This document shows, in pieces, positions 1-9,247 of a DNA stretch of 64,000 nt. This DNA comes from DASSKA01 sp963839365 (GTDB taxonomy: Bacteria; Actinomycetota; Actinomycetes; Propionibacteriales; Nocardioidaceae), in contig CAWIUT010000003.1 of NCBI GenBank assembly GCA_963839365.1, forward strand, positions 545,472-609,471, in the 5' to 3' direction. The number at the start of each line of letters is the position of its first letter. The first letter of the stretch is position 1. Both the position numbers and the translations under genes were made by a program. The notes under the pieces were generated by a model. It ran no database searches, had not been told where the DNA came from, and saw only the letters and a program-made list of their open reading frames with translations.

Positions 1-582
1 CTGCTCGGCCAACGCATCGATCACGGACCTGAGCTGGACCTGAGCGACACGCGCGAACGTCCGCACGTACTCGATCTCCGGCACCGGTGTGGAGTACTCG
101 GGCAGCGTCCCGGCGACCGATGTCATACCTTCCGGGCCACCTACCCGGGCCACCTCGCCGGCGACCGTCTCCGCTGCCCTCCGGGCCTCCTCCAGGATCT
201 CCCGCTGCTGGTGCCGGGCTGAGCTCATCAGGTCACGGGCATGCAGCACGGCTTCTTCGACGAGCTGGTCGGCCACCTGCTGGGCCTGGCTGAACAACGC
301 CACGGCCTGTGGGCTGATCTCGTCCTCGGCCGACTCAGCCGTGGCAGTGCGCAGGTTCTCGTTCTGCGAGCGTAGGTCCTCGTTGTCAGCGCGGAGGCGC
401 TCGTTCTCTGCCAGGCTCTCCTGTCGCTCCCGGTCCGAGGCCTCAACCTGGTCGGCCAACATGTCGAGGTACTCGCGCACCTCCTCCTCGTCGAGGCCCC
501 GCATCCTGTGGGAGAAGACCTCGTTGCGGATGGAGGACGGCGACCGGTAGAAGGGGAAGTCGTGCTCGGGTTGTTCGTTCAC
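1..582 (-). CDS. DivIVA-domain coiled-coil protein (3' end outside window)
   Basis: Reading from a GTG at 582, the first 194 codons lie in the window and the frame stays open to base 1, so the C-terminus is missing. After a short leader (VNEQPEHDFPFYRSPSSI) comes a DivIVA-type segment (FSHRMRGLDEEEVREYLDML), followed by a long charged heptad-like coiled coil rich in Glu, Arg and Leu. DivIVA-family proteins (Wag31, SepIVA, FilP relatives) organise poles, septa or envelope synthesis in actinobacteria. The GTG shares bases with the TGA of the flavohaemoglobin gene (GTGA overlap), so the two are probably translationally coupled. Which DivIVA subfamily this is cannot be told without the C-terminus. 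Confidence 0.75.
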   Translation of the reverse strand, partial: MNEQPEHDFPFYRSPSSIRNEVFSHRMRGLDEEEVREYLDMLADQVEASDRERQESLAENERLRADNEDLRSQNENLRTATAESAEDEISPQAVALFSQAQQVADQLVEEAVLHARDLMSSARHQQREILEEARRAAETVAGEVARVGGPEGMTSVAGTLPEYSTPVPEIEYVRTFARVAQVQLRSVIDALAEQ

Positions 583-1751
583 AGCTTCTCACCTGTCCCG
601 TCCTCACCATCGCCGGTGTCGCCGGCTCCGACGTGGTGGAACTGCTCGTACCTGATGTCGTCCTCGGGAACGCCTGCGTTGCGCAGCTCCTCGAGGGTGT
701 GCTCAACCATCGCCGGTCCCCCGCAGACCAGCACCATCCGCCCTTGGCAGCATCCGCTGGCGGCCGCCGCCGATCCCACCATGCCGCGAGCACCGGGATA
801 GGAGGGGTCGTCTGAGACGACCTCTGTGTATTCCAGCCACGGCCGAGACTCGGTGAGCTTCCGCAACCGTTCGCGGTCGTAGAGGTTCCAGGGCACCCGT
901 GCCCCGTGGAAGAGGTGCACCCGAGGTGCGGATCCGTGCGACTGCCACTCCTGGTCCAGCTGGTCGATCACGGCGCTGAGAGGTGCCAGCCCGGAGCCTC
1001 CCGCTACCAGGACCAGGTCGGGCCTGTCAGCCTCCGGCAGCACCAGCTGGTCACCCACTGGGGATCCCACCCGAACGGTGTCTCCGGCACGCACAGACCG
1101 GACCATCGCTCCACTGACCTGACCACCGTCGACGAGCTGGACGTGCAGATCGATCGAGCCGTCCTCCCGAGGCGCGTTCGCCGGGCTGAAGTACCGCCAC
1201 AGCCGGGGGCGCTTGTCGACCTCGATGGAGAAGGACTGACCTGGGGCGTAGGAGTACGGCTCCTCCGTGCGGATCCGGAGGACCCCGATGTCGACGGTGC
1301 GGCGATCGTTGTCCAGCACCACGCCGCTCCAGGCGGCCGGGCTGTGCTCCGCCGACTCCTCGGCTGCCTCCACCATGACGCGGGCGATGATGCCGTACGC
1401 GGCCGCCCAGTCCGCCGCGAGCTCGTCGGTCCACGAAGCGCCCAGAAAGTGCTTGAGCGTGGCCAGCAGCGAAGAGCCGACTGCGGTGTAGTGGCTCGCC
1501 ACCACGTCGAACCGCCGGTGGTCCCGTCCGAGCTGCTGGATGAACCCGGTGATCTCCGGGAGATCGTCCACGTCGCTCACGATCCGGCCGAGCGCCCCGA
1601 CCAGCCGGTCGCGCTGCGCCGACATCGATATCGGGAACATCTTCCGGAGCTCGGGGTGAGACAGGAACAGGTGAGAGTAGAAGAACAACGGGACCTCGTC
1701 GCCGGCCTTGACGACCTGCTCCCAGCTGGACTTGAGCGCAGCTGTGTCCAT
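579..1751 (-). CDS. flavohaemoglobin-like protein (globin plus FAD/NAD reductase)
   Basis: 390 aa, the usual flavohaemoprotein length. Residues 1-130 are a globin domain; the proximal haem histidine is probably H78 in QLGRDHRRFDV. Residues ~140-240 form a ferredoxin-reductase FAD domain with an RxYS-like flavin motif (WRYFSPANAP). The NAD(P) domain begins at LVLVAGGSGLAPL and carries a CGG motif (LVCGGPAMV). Family members oxidise nitric oxide to nitrate, or reduce it, using NAD(P)H. Only 5 bases separate it from the upstream truncated haemoglobin, and its stop overlaps the DivIVA-gene start, so the three form one unit. Detoxification of NO or redox stress is inferred from the family. Confidence 0.85.
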   Translation of the reverse strand: MDTAALKSSWEQVVKAGDEVPLFFYSHLFLSHPELRKMFPISMSAQRDRLVGALGRIVSDVDDLPEITGFIQQLGRDHRRFDVVASHYTAVGSSLLATLKHFLGASWTDELAADWAAAYGIIARVMVEAAEESAEHSPAAWSGVVLDNDRRTVDIGVLRIRTEEPYSYAPGQSFSIEVDKRPRLWRYFSPANAPREDGSIDLHVQLVDGGQVSGAMVRSVRAGDTVRVGSPVGDQLVLPEADRPDLVLVAGGSGLAPLSAVIDQLDQEWQSHGSAPRVHLFHGARVPWNLYDRERLRKLTESRPWLEYTEVVSDDPSYPGARGMVGSAAAASGCCQGRMVLVCGGPAMVEHTLEELRNAGVPEDDIRYEQFHHVGAGDTGDGEDGTGEKL

Positions 1752-1756
1752 CGCGA

Positions 1757-2143
1757 CTAGCCGTCGACGACCACGATGTCATCTTCCGTGCCGGCCAGCA
1801 CGTCCCTGACCCGCTCGATGACATCGTCGTCGACGCCCGCTTCCGAGAGGGCCTGTCCCAGGAGGGTCACTACCAGAGCGAAATCTCCGCGGCCGACGCC
1901 GAGCCCGGCATGCGCCTGACGCAGATCATGACCGTCGTAGTCGGCCGGGCCGCCCATGACCTGTGCGATCAACAGCGCCTGGTGCCGCTTGAGCGCGGAC
2001 ATGTCCGTGCCGGCGAAGAAACCGGCCAGGCGTTCGTCGGACAGCACCAGTTCGTAGAAGCGCTCCACCACTGCGCGGACGGCGGGTCCTCCACCGACCC
2101 GTTCGTAGTCGCTGACCTCCGTCGGCGGCCTCTGTGCAGACAT
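1757..2143 (-). CDS. glbN: group I truncated haemoglobin (trHbN-like)
   Basis: 128 aa, a typical 2/2 haemoglobin length. The ATG at 2143 is chosen because AGTTGGAGGG lies just upstream; the frame stays open further upstream but without globin similarity. Group I features are visible: YERVGGGPAVRAVVERFY at the start, with the B10 tyrosine at the end of that run, a distal segment HQALLIAQVMGGP, and the proximal histidine in LRQAHAGLGV. Mycobacterial trHbN is an NO dioxygenase. Pairing with a flavohaemoglobin-like reductase gene five bases downstream suggests either shared NO defence or that the reductase supplies electrons to this globin; the second idea is inference. Confidence 0.88.
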   Translation of the reverse strand: MSAQRPPTEVSDYERVGGGPAVRAVVERFYELVLSDERLAGFFAGTDMSALKRHQALLIAQVMGGPADYDGHDLRQAHAGLGVGRGDFALVVTLLGQALSEAGVDDDVIERVRDVLAGTEDDIVVVDG

Positions 2144-2281
2144 GCGTAGTCCCTCCAACTCGTACGCCCCCGAGATACACGGGCGCTTTGATATCAACGC
2201 CCCGGCAAAAGCCGCAAGGCCGACTAGCCCACCCGCAATCCCTGTTCGCGTACCGAAGTACCGCAGGAAGAACCCATCACA

Positions 2282-2393
2282 CTTCAGCAGTTGTACGTGT
2301 CGCCGCACACCGTGAACACCCGCCTTCGGCGCGTCTTCGCCAAGCTGGGCGGGCCCAACCGCGTCGCGCTCGCCACCATGGCTCCTCGATCGA
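2282..2393 (+). pseudogene. remnant of a LuxR-family C-terminal helix-turn-helix
   Basis: One frame reads LYVSPHTVNTRLRRVFAKLG then GPNRVALATMA, the recognisable end of a LuxR/NarL DNA-binding domain (S-P-H-T-V-x-T-H/R-L-R-R-V-F-x-K-L). No upstream receiver or ATPase part remains, and the frame stops soon after. It sits between the globin operon and a broken SnoaL-like gene, so this looks like the tail of a lost regulator. Confidence 0.6.
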
Positions 2394-2439
2394 CCAGGTG
2401 ATCTCTTGGCCGTCGGCCACGAGCACTCTCGATCGGGTG

Positions 2440-2720
2440 GCAGCCACAGAGGTTTCGCCCAACACTGGATCGGAGAGGTGCGATGGGTCTCCGACTGGCG
2501 CACGACAGTCGAGGACCCGATCGCGAACGGCAACAAAGCGGTGGCGCGGGTGTCCGTCGCCGGCACGCACGAGGACGACTTCGTGGGGGTCCCCCGACCG
2601 GAAACCGGGCGAGTATTTCCCTCATCGACATCATGCGGTTCGACGACGTCGGGCTCATCTGCGAGCACTGGGGCGTCGCAGACATGCTCCCACTCATGCA
2701 GCAGCCCGTTGCCTACTCCG
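2440..2720 (+). pseudogene. frameshifted SnoaL-like (ester cyclase/NTF2-fold) remnant
   Basis: Two adjacent frames together give a SnoaL-type C-terminal half: HWIGEVRWVSDWRTTVEDPI, then GNKAVARVSVAGTHEDDFVG, then after a shift of one base PPTGNRASISLIDIMRFDDV and LICEHWGVADMLPLMQQ. The PPTG and EHW-x-V-A-D-M-L-P-L-M-Q-Q signatures are characteristic of this small NTF2-like family. The break lies near 2589-2594 in a C run (GGTCCCCCG), where one more C would restore the frame. The N-terminal part is missing, so this is treated as a pseudogene; a sequencing slip in the C run is also possible. Confidence 0.6.
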
Positions 2721-3697
2721 CTCCCCAGCTGCCCGGCCAAGCCGGAGCCGACCGGATGGCGCTCACCTCCTGTCAGCTCGGTGCACGCAAAGAGGCCTAC
2801 GAAGACTTCCGGCGCCGCGCATCCGCGAAACAGTCTGTCTACAGTCCGCGCCCGACCGGCGATCTGGCCGTGGACCGGCGCGAGTCCACGCCGGGAATGG
2901 AGGGCGACAACCACAGACGAGGCCAGGTGCTCGCACTTCTCGCCAAGATGGGCCAGGAAGTAGGCGAGATACAGATGCTCCCCCTCCACGACGGGCTGGC
3001 CAGTGACGCCGCGCCGTCGTCCTCCACGAGCTCTCCGACCCACTTCGCGCCCGCACCTTGCACGGCCAGTACGCCGACATGGCGCCGAAGGACTGTTGTT
3101 GTTCTTGAGCACCAAGTGCAGCGAGTTGTTGCCGCGACACCCAGCGTGGTCTTCGAAGTGCTCGCTGATCTACGCCGACTGCTCCGGCAGCGGAGAGGTC
3201 AAGGCCTGCTTACGCCCGGTACCTGTTGGTCAACCGATCCTCGCCACGACCTTCGGCTTCCACAACTTCGAGGCTGTCCCAGCGGTCGCGGTGGACTACG
3301 CCGACCACGCGTCCACGGTCGCGGAGCTCGACTGTGTCGTCCCCCAGCACGGTATAGCTGGTCGCGCTGTAGTGCACGATCGGCCCAGCACTCAGTTCAG
3401 TCCCCCGGAATCGAACGCGGACTCCCATACGGCTCCCTCCCCGGTCACGGTCCTGATTCTCTGGCGCCCGCTGCCTCGAGCAATCCCCCTCGTCCGGCTA
3501 GATCCAGCCGAGGTCGCGCGTTCAGGACCGAAGGACGCGCGTGCACGGACAACCACCTAATGGCCGCGCCAACAGATCGTTGCGCCCCTATCTGAGTACC
3601 CCACTTGAGGCGAGTCCCATTCGGCCGTAGCCGATGGAGGTGGAAGAACCCGTAACGATTCTGTAAACCGCGGGTGCCAATGACGGACAAGACCGAC
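2721..3697. other. gene-poor stretch after the SnoaL remnant
   Basis: No convincing complete gene. The best candidate is a 72-codon minus-strand frame at 3210-3428 (start MGVRVRFRGTELSAG, later VELRDRGRVVGVVHRDRW). It has plausible composition but no recognisable family and no clear ribosome-binding site. The rest reads as overlapping GC-rich open frames on both strands without protein-like composition, consistent with decayed DNA between the globin operon and the hydrogenase cluster. Confidence 0.4.
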
Positions 3698-3812
3698 ATT
3701 GGTCCACGCCGCTGCCCGCCTCTGCCTGGCGGGTCCAGTTACGCAACGCCTTGGGGTGACCCCCAGCTGATCGGCGTTCTCCGAGACGATGCTGCGAGGG
3801 ACCGACCTTCAC
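3698..3812 (-). pseudogene. IS3-type OrfA transposase fragment
   Basis: On the minus strand, VSENADQLGV and then, after a shift of one base, PKALRNWTRQAE resemble the helix-turn-helix of IS3-family OrfA (compare LGMHPETLRNWVRQAE in the intact IS3 element at 46.4 kb). No inverted repeats or OrfB are nearby. It is a short, frameshifted relic showing that IS3-like elements have passed through this spot. Confidence 0.5.
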
Positions 3813-3904
3813 GTCGGGTATGTCTGGCACTACCCGGGGCTGGCCTTTCCGCAGGACAGCAATATGCGCCTTCCGACGCGCTCCCGTTGCGGCTCGAGGG
3901 GAGC

Positions 3905-4195
3905 ATGAAGGCGATCGTCGCCGAGCAGCCGAAAGTTCTGGTCCGCTGCTCCACGATCGAGGCGCCTCCGGACGCAGGTGTGCTGGAGGCTGCGGCCACG
4001 GCGGGCCTGCTGGTCGTGGAACGGCGCCGCCGCTACCGCCTCGATGGGTTCTCGCTGAGTTCGCTGGTTCCGTCAGCAGGCACTGCGCCCCGCATGCGCC
4101 CTGCCCCGGTGGCCACGGTGCCCCGCCGGCGCGGGATGGGTAGCCGCATTCGGGCAGCGCGCCTAGGGTGGAGAGCGAACCCGGACGGAGCGCCC
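3905..4195 (+). other. open frame with its own ribosome-binding site, in frame with hypA
   Basis: An ATG at 3905, preceded by CGAGGGGAGC, opens a frame that runs without a stop into hypA, so an alternative 206-aa HypA with a 97-aa leader is formally possible. The leader begins MKAIVAEQPKVLVRCSTIEA and is rich in Arg, Ala and Pro. I do not recognise it. HypA proteins normally start at the conserved MHEL because the N-terminal Met-His binds nickel, so an N-terminal extension would be unusual. More likely this is the tail of a lost gene or chance open frame; hypA has its own start signal. Confidence 0.25.
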
Positions 4196-4525
4196 ATGCA
4201 CGAGCTGTCGATCGCCGAGAGCGTCGTGGCAGCCGTCCTGGAGCGCACCGGCGACCGGCGAGTCACGGTGGTTCGGCTGCGGGTCGGTCGGCTCAGCGGT
4301 GTGGTGCCTGACGCCCTGACATTCTGCTTCGATCTGGCCACGACCGGCACCTGCCTCGATGGCGCCGAGCTGCAGCTGGAGACTCCCTCCGGGCGTGGGC
4401 ACTGCCGCGGCTGCGGTCGCGAGATCGAGCTCGAGGACATGGTGGTGCTGTGTCCGTGCGGCAGCGCCGACGTGGACGTCGTGGCCGGCCGGGAGCTGCA
4501 AGTGGCATCGGTGGAGGTGGCCTGA
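4196..4525 (+). CDS. hypA: hydrogenase nickel-incorporation protein HypA
   Basis: 109 aa, normal HypA length. The N-terminal MHELSIAESVV carries the Met1-His2 nickel site. The zinc-binding region is CRGCGREIELEDMVVLC followed by PCGS, with the second cysteine pair as CPC, as I recall for actinobacterial HypA. HypA hands nickel, with HypB, to the hydrogenase large subunit. The start at 4196 keeps MHEL at the N-terminus and has GGACGGAG upstream, although the frame is open further upstream. The gene ends two bases before hypB. Confidence 0.92.
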   Translation: MHELSIAESVVAAVLERTGDRRVTVVRLRVGRLSGVVPDALTFCFDLATTGTCLDGAELQLETPSGRGHCRGCGREIELEDMVVLCPCGSADVDVVAGRELQVASVEVA

Positions 4526-4527
4526 CC

Positions 4528-5298
4528 ATGTGCGACACGTGCGGCTGCGGATCCGACGCGGTGAGGGTCACCTCCATGATCGGCTCCCCGCACAAGCATC
4601 CCTCGGGTCAGCGAGAGGACGCGCCGACCGGCCCGTCGCAGGCGCACGTGCATCCCTCCCGGACCCACACGCTGAAGCTCGAGGTTGACGTGCTCACCCG
4701 CAACGACGACCTGGCGGCGCAGACGCGCGCCTGGCTGGTCGAGCGGAACGTGTGCGCGGTGAACATGATGAGTTCCCCCGGCGCGGGGAAGACGACTCTG
4801 CTCGAGCGCACCATCGCCGGTCTCGAAGAGCCTGTCGCCGTCATCGAGGGCGACCAGGAGACGTTGTTGGACGCCGAGCGGATCCGGGTGGCCGGCGCTC
4901 GCGCGGTGCAGGTCAACACGGGCACCGGCTGCCACCTCGACGCGCGGATGGTCCAGGAGGCACTGGAGGAGCTGCAGCCCGACCGAGACTCGCTGCTGTT
5001 CGTCGAGAATGTCGGCAACCTGGTCTGCCCAGCCCTGTTCGACCTCGGTGAGGACCGCAAGGTCGTGGTCATCTCGGTCACCGAGGGCGACGACAAGCCG
5101 TTGAAGTACCCGCAGATGTTCGCAGCAGCCGACTTGGTCCTGGTCAACAAGGTCGATCTGCTGCCGTATGTCGACTTCGACCTGGAACGGCTGCACGACG
5201 GCGCCCGTCGCCTCCATGGCGACGTGGAGGTCCTGTCGCTGTCCGCGCGGACCGGTCAGGGTCTCGAGGCGTGGATTGCCTGGTTGCGCATGTTGTGA
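4528..5298 (+). CDS. hypB: hydrogenase nickel-incorporation GTPase HypB
   Basis: 256 aa. The N-terminus MCDTCGCGSD is the high-affinity metal motif of HypB; a short stretch with four histidines (PHKHPSGQ, AHVHPSR) follows, less His-rich than in nickel-storing HypB. The SIMIBI GTPase core has Walker A SSPGAGKTT, the EGDQETLLDAER switch, VENVGNLVCPALFDLGE and the NKVD guanine-specificity motif. It hydrolyses GTP to drive nickel transfer from HypA to the large subunit. hypA and hypB overlap almost end to start, indicating one transcript. About 115 bases separate hypB from the small-subunit gene, so a separate promoter there is possible though I see no convincing one. Confidence 0.93.
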   Translation: MCDTCGCGSDAVRVTSMIGSPHKHPSGQREDAPTGPSQAHVHPSRTHTLKLEVDVLTRNDDLAAQTRAWLVERNVCAVNMMSSPGAGKTTLLERTIAGLEEPVAVIEGDQETLLDAERIRVAGARAVQVNTGTGCHLDARMVQEALEELQPDRDSLLFVENVGNLVCPALFDLGEDRKVVVISVTEGDDKPLKYPQMFAAADLVLVNKVDLLPYVDFDLERLHDGARRLHGDVEVLSLSARTGQGLEAWIAWLRML

Positions 5299-5415
5299 TG
5301 CTTGACACATCCGGTGGCGCGGGGACGAAGATGGAACCATAGCGTTGCGCAAGTGAGCCGATGAGCGGCCCCGGCAACTGATGGGGGTGGCCCATCGCCC
5401 CCGAAGGTGGCGGCG

Positions 5416-6474
<1,059 letters not shown>

Positions 6475-6494
6475 GCGAGCAGAGAGGCAGCGCC

Positions 6495-8289
6495 ATGACG
6501 TCGACGATTCCCGGACCGAGCAACGTCTCCGAGGACGCCCAGGGCCTCACCGAGATGGCGTGGGACCCGATCACCCGCATCGTCGGGAGCCTCGGGATCT
6601 ACACGAAGATCGACTTCGGCAAGTCGCGCGTGGCGGAGTGCCACAGCACCAGCTCGATCTTTCGTGGCTACTCGATCTTCATGAAGGGGAAGGACCCGCG
6701 AGACGCCCACTTCATCACCAGCAGGATCTGCGGCATCTGCGGGGACAACCACGCGACGTGCTCCTGCTACTGCCAGAACATGGCCTACGGCGTGAAGCCA
6801 CCCCGCGTCGCCGAGTGGATCGTGAATCTCGGCGAGGCCGCGGAGTACATGTTCGACCACAACATCTTCCAGGAGAACCTGGTCGGGGTCGACTTCTGCG
6901 AGAAGATGGTCGCCGAGACCAACCCCGGGGTCCTGGAGCGGGCGAACCAGAACCGAGTCGCCCCACGCCGAGGCGCACGGGTACCGCACGATCGGCGACA
7001 TCATGCGTTCCCTCAACCCGTTCAGCGGCGAGTTCTACCGCGAGGCGCTCCAGGTGAGCCGGATGACGCGGGAGATGTTCTGCCTGATGGAGGGGCGGCA
7101 CGTGCACCCCTCGACGCTCTACCCCGGGGGGGTGGGCACCGTCGCGACCATCCAGCTGATGACCGACTACATGTCGCGGCTGATGCGCTACGTGGAGTTC
7201 ATGAAGAAGGTCGTGCCGATGCACGACGACCTGTTCGACTTCTTCTACGAGGCGATCCCTGGCTACGAGGAGGTAGGGAACCGGCGTGTCCTGCTCGGCT
7301 GCTGGGGCTCGTTCCAGGACCCGGAGCACTGCAACTTCGCCTACCGCGACATGACCGAGTGGGGACGCAAGATGTTCGTCACCCCGGGCGTGGTGGTGGA
7401 CAACCAGCTGGTCACCACCGACCTGGTCGAGATCAACCTCGGCATCCGGATCCTGCTCGGTTCGTCGTACTACGAGGACTGGGAGGACCAGGAGATGTTC
7501 GTCAGCCGGGACCCGCTGGGCAACCCGGTCGACCGGCGCCACCCGTGGAACCAGCACACCAACCCGCGGCCGCAGAAGCGTGACCTGGACAACAAGTACT
7601 CCTGGGTAATGTCGCCTCGCTGGTACGACGGGCAGAACCACCTGGCCCTCGACACCGGAGGCGGCCCGCTGGCCCGGCTGTGGACCACGGCGCTCGCCGG
7701 GCTGGTGGACATCGGCTACGTGCAGGCCACCGGAAGCAGCGTGAGGATCAACCTGCCGAAGACCGCGCTCAAGGGACCGGTCGAGCTGGAGTGGAAGATC
7801 CCGCAGTGGAGCAACACCATCGAGCGGAACCGTGCCCGCACCTACTTCCAGGCCTACGCGGCCGCGTGCGCCCTGCACTTCGCCGAGCAGGCGCTGGCGG
7901 AGATCCGGGCTGGCCACACCAAGACCTGGGAGACCTTCGAGGTGCCCGACGAGGGCATCGGCTGCGGCTTCACCGAGGCGGTGCGCGGTGTGCTCAGTCA
8001 CCACATGGTGATCCGGGACGGGAAGATCGCGAACTACCACCCCTACCCACCGACGCCGTGGAACGCGAACCCCCGCGACGTCTACGGCACCCCGGGCCCC
8101 TACGAGGACGCCGTCCAAGGCCAGCCGATCTTCGAGGAGAACGACCGGGAGCACTTCAAGGGCATCGACATCATGCGCACCGTGCGCAGCTTCGACCCGT
8201 GCCTGCCGTGCGGTGTGCACATGTACCTCGGCAACGGCAAGAAGCTCGAGAAGCTGCACACCCCCACCCAGTCCGCCGGCGCAGAGTAG
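6495..8289 (+). pseudogene. hhyL: group 1h [NiFe]-hydrogenase large subunit, one-base frameshift
   Basis: The full frame-corrected product is 597 aa, normal for this group. The first frame from ATG 6495 gives WDPITRIVGSLGIYTKIDFG and the L1 nickel motif SRICGICGDNHATC. At 6951-6952 an extra A (CAGAACCGAG where CAGACCGAG is expected) shifts the frame. After it the reading TESPHAEAHGYRTIGDIM and everything to the stop is intact, including the L2 motif DPCLPCGVHMYLG; the 23 residues after that His would be removed by the maturation protease. All four Ni-Fe cysteines are present. Either the strain cannot make an active enzyme or the extra base is a sequencing error; the intact codon pattern on both sides favours error or a very recent mutation. 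Confidence 0.93.
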
Positions 8290-8302
8290 CCAGGGGCGCC
8301 CG

Positions 8303-9247
8303 ATGCCTCCTCCGGAGGAGACCACGAGCGTCTCGGCCGACCCGCAGACGGTCGGCGCGCGGATCGACGCGCTGCTGGACGCCAGCTCGGCTGGCGGCGC
8401 GGTGGCCCGGGAGCGGGCCGAGGAGCTGGTCCGGCTGGTCACCGACCTGTACGGCGCCGGCCTGGAGCGGTTGCTCGACATTGCCTACGAGGCGGGACGG
8501 CTCGACGACGAGCTGCTGGCCCGGCTGACCGACGACGAGCTGGTCTCCGGTCTGCTGCTGGTGCACGGGCTGCATCCCTACTCCGTCGAGCAGCGCGTGG
8601 AACAGGCGCTGGACAGCGTGCGCCCCTACCTCGGCTCGCACGGAGGGGACGTGGAGCTGCTGGGCGTCGACCCGGGCGGGCAGGTGCGGCTGCGGCTGCT
8701 GGGCAGCTGTGACGGGTGTCCGTCCTCGTCGGTGACGCTGCGGCTCGCGGTCGAGGGGGCGATCGAGGCCGCGGCGCCGGAGGTGTGCTCCATCGAGGTG
8801 GACACGGGCCCGTCCGGGGCGAACCAGTCCCCCGAAGCGTTGATCCCGGTCGAGTCGCTGCGCTCCCGGCTGCACGTCGAGCCCGGTCAGGAACCGTCCG
8901 GCAGCTGGCATCGGGCCCAGGCGCTCGAGACACTCGGCACCGGCGCCGTGACCACGTTGACGCTCGACGCAACGGCACTGGTGGCCTGCCGGGTGGGTGA
9001 CCAGCTGTTCGCCTTCCAGGACCGGTGCCCACGCTGCGGCTCGGGACTGGCGGGGGCCGGACTCGGGCGGCGGCTCGGTGGCGGCGCCACTGACGTTCTG
9101 CTGACCTGCCCGGGCTGCTCGGCACACTTCGACGTACACCGCGCGGGGACCTGCGCCGACCTCCCCGAGCTGCACCTGGACCCGTTGCCGCTGATCACCG
9201 ACGAGCAGGGCGTGTCGGTGGCCGTTCCCTCGGCTGTGGTGGCATGA
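8303..9247 (+). CDS. NifU-domain plus Rieske-like iron-sulphur protein (HhyE-type)
   Basis: 314 aa in three parts. Residues 1-85 are helical and unfamiliar. Residues ~90-170 are a NifU C-terminal domain (LGSHGGDVELLGV, cluster-binding LLGSCDGCPSSSV). The last ~115 residues look like a Rieske/ferredoxin fold with CPRCGSGLAG and LLTCPGCSAHFDVHRAGTC, but the Rieske Cys-x-His pairs are mostly Cys-x-x-Cys, so the cluster type is uncertain. A related NifU/Rieske protein encoded beside mycobacterial group 1h hydrogenase (HhyE) is implicated in electron transfer from the enzyme. The start lies 13 bases after the large-subunit stop and the end overlaps the next gene by ATGA. Confidence 0.85.
   Translation: MPPPEETTSVSADPQTVGARIDALLDASSAGGAVARERAEELVRLVTDLYGAGLERLLDIAYEAGRLDDELLARLTDDELVSGLLLVHGLHPYSVEQRVEQALDSVRPYLGSHGGDVELLGVDPGGQVRLRLLGSCDGCPSSSVTLRLAVEGAIEAAAPEVCSIEVDTGPSGANQSPEALIPVESLRSRLHVEPGQEPSGSWHRAQALETLGTGAVTTLTLDATALVACRVGDQLFAFQDRCPRCGSGLAGAGLGRRLGGGATDVLLTCPGCSAHFDVHRAGTCADLPELHLDPLPLITDEQGVSVAVPSAVVA

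Noticed and set aside
1757..3115. A 452-codon minus-strand frame including the truncated haemoglobin
   Set aside because: Upstream of 2143 the translation has no globin similarity or protein-like character, and a strong ribosome-binding site fixes the start at 2143.
3400..3430. A TTCGATTCC-like tRNA T-loop on the minus strand
   Set aside because: The flanking bases cannot form a T stem and no acceptor or anticodon arm is present.
5302..5330. TTGACA upstream of hhyS as a -35 box
   Set aside because: No recognisable -10 element lies 16-18 bases downstream, and hypB-hhyS could be one transcript.
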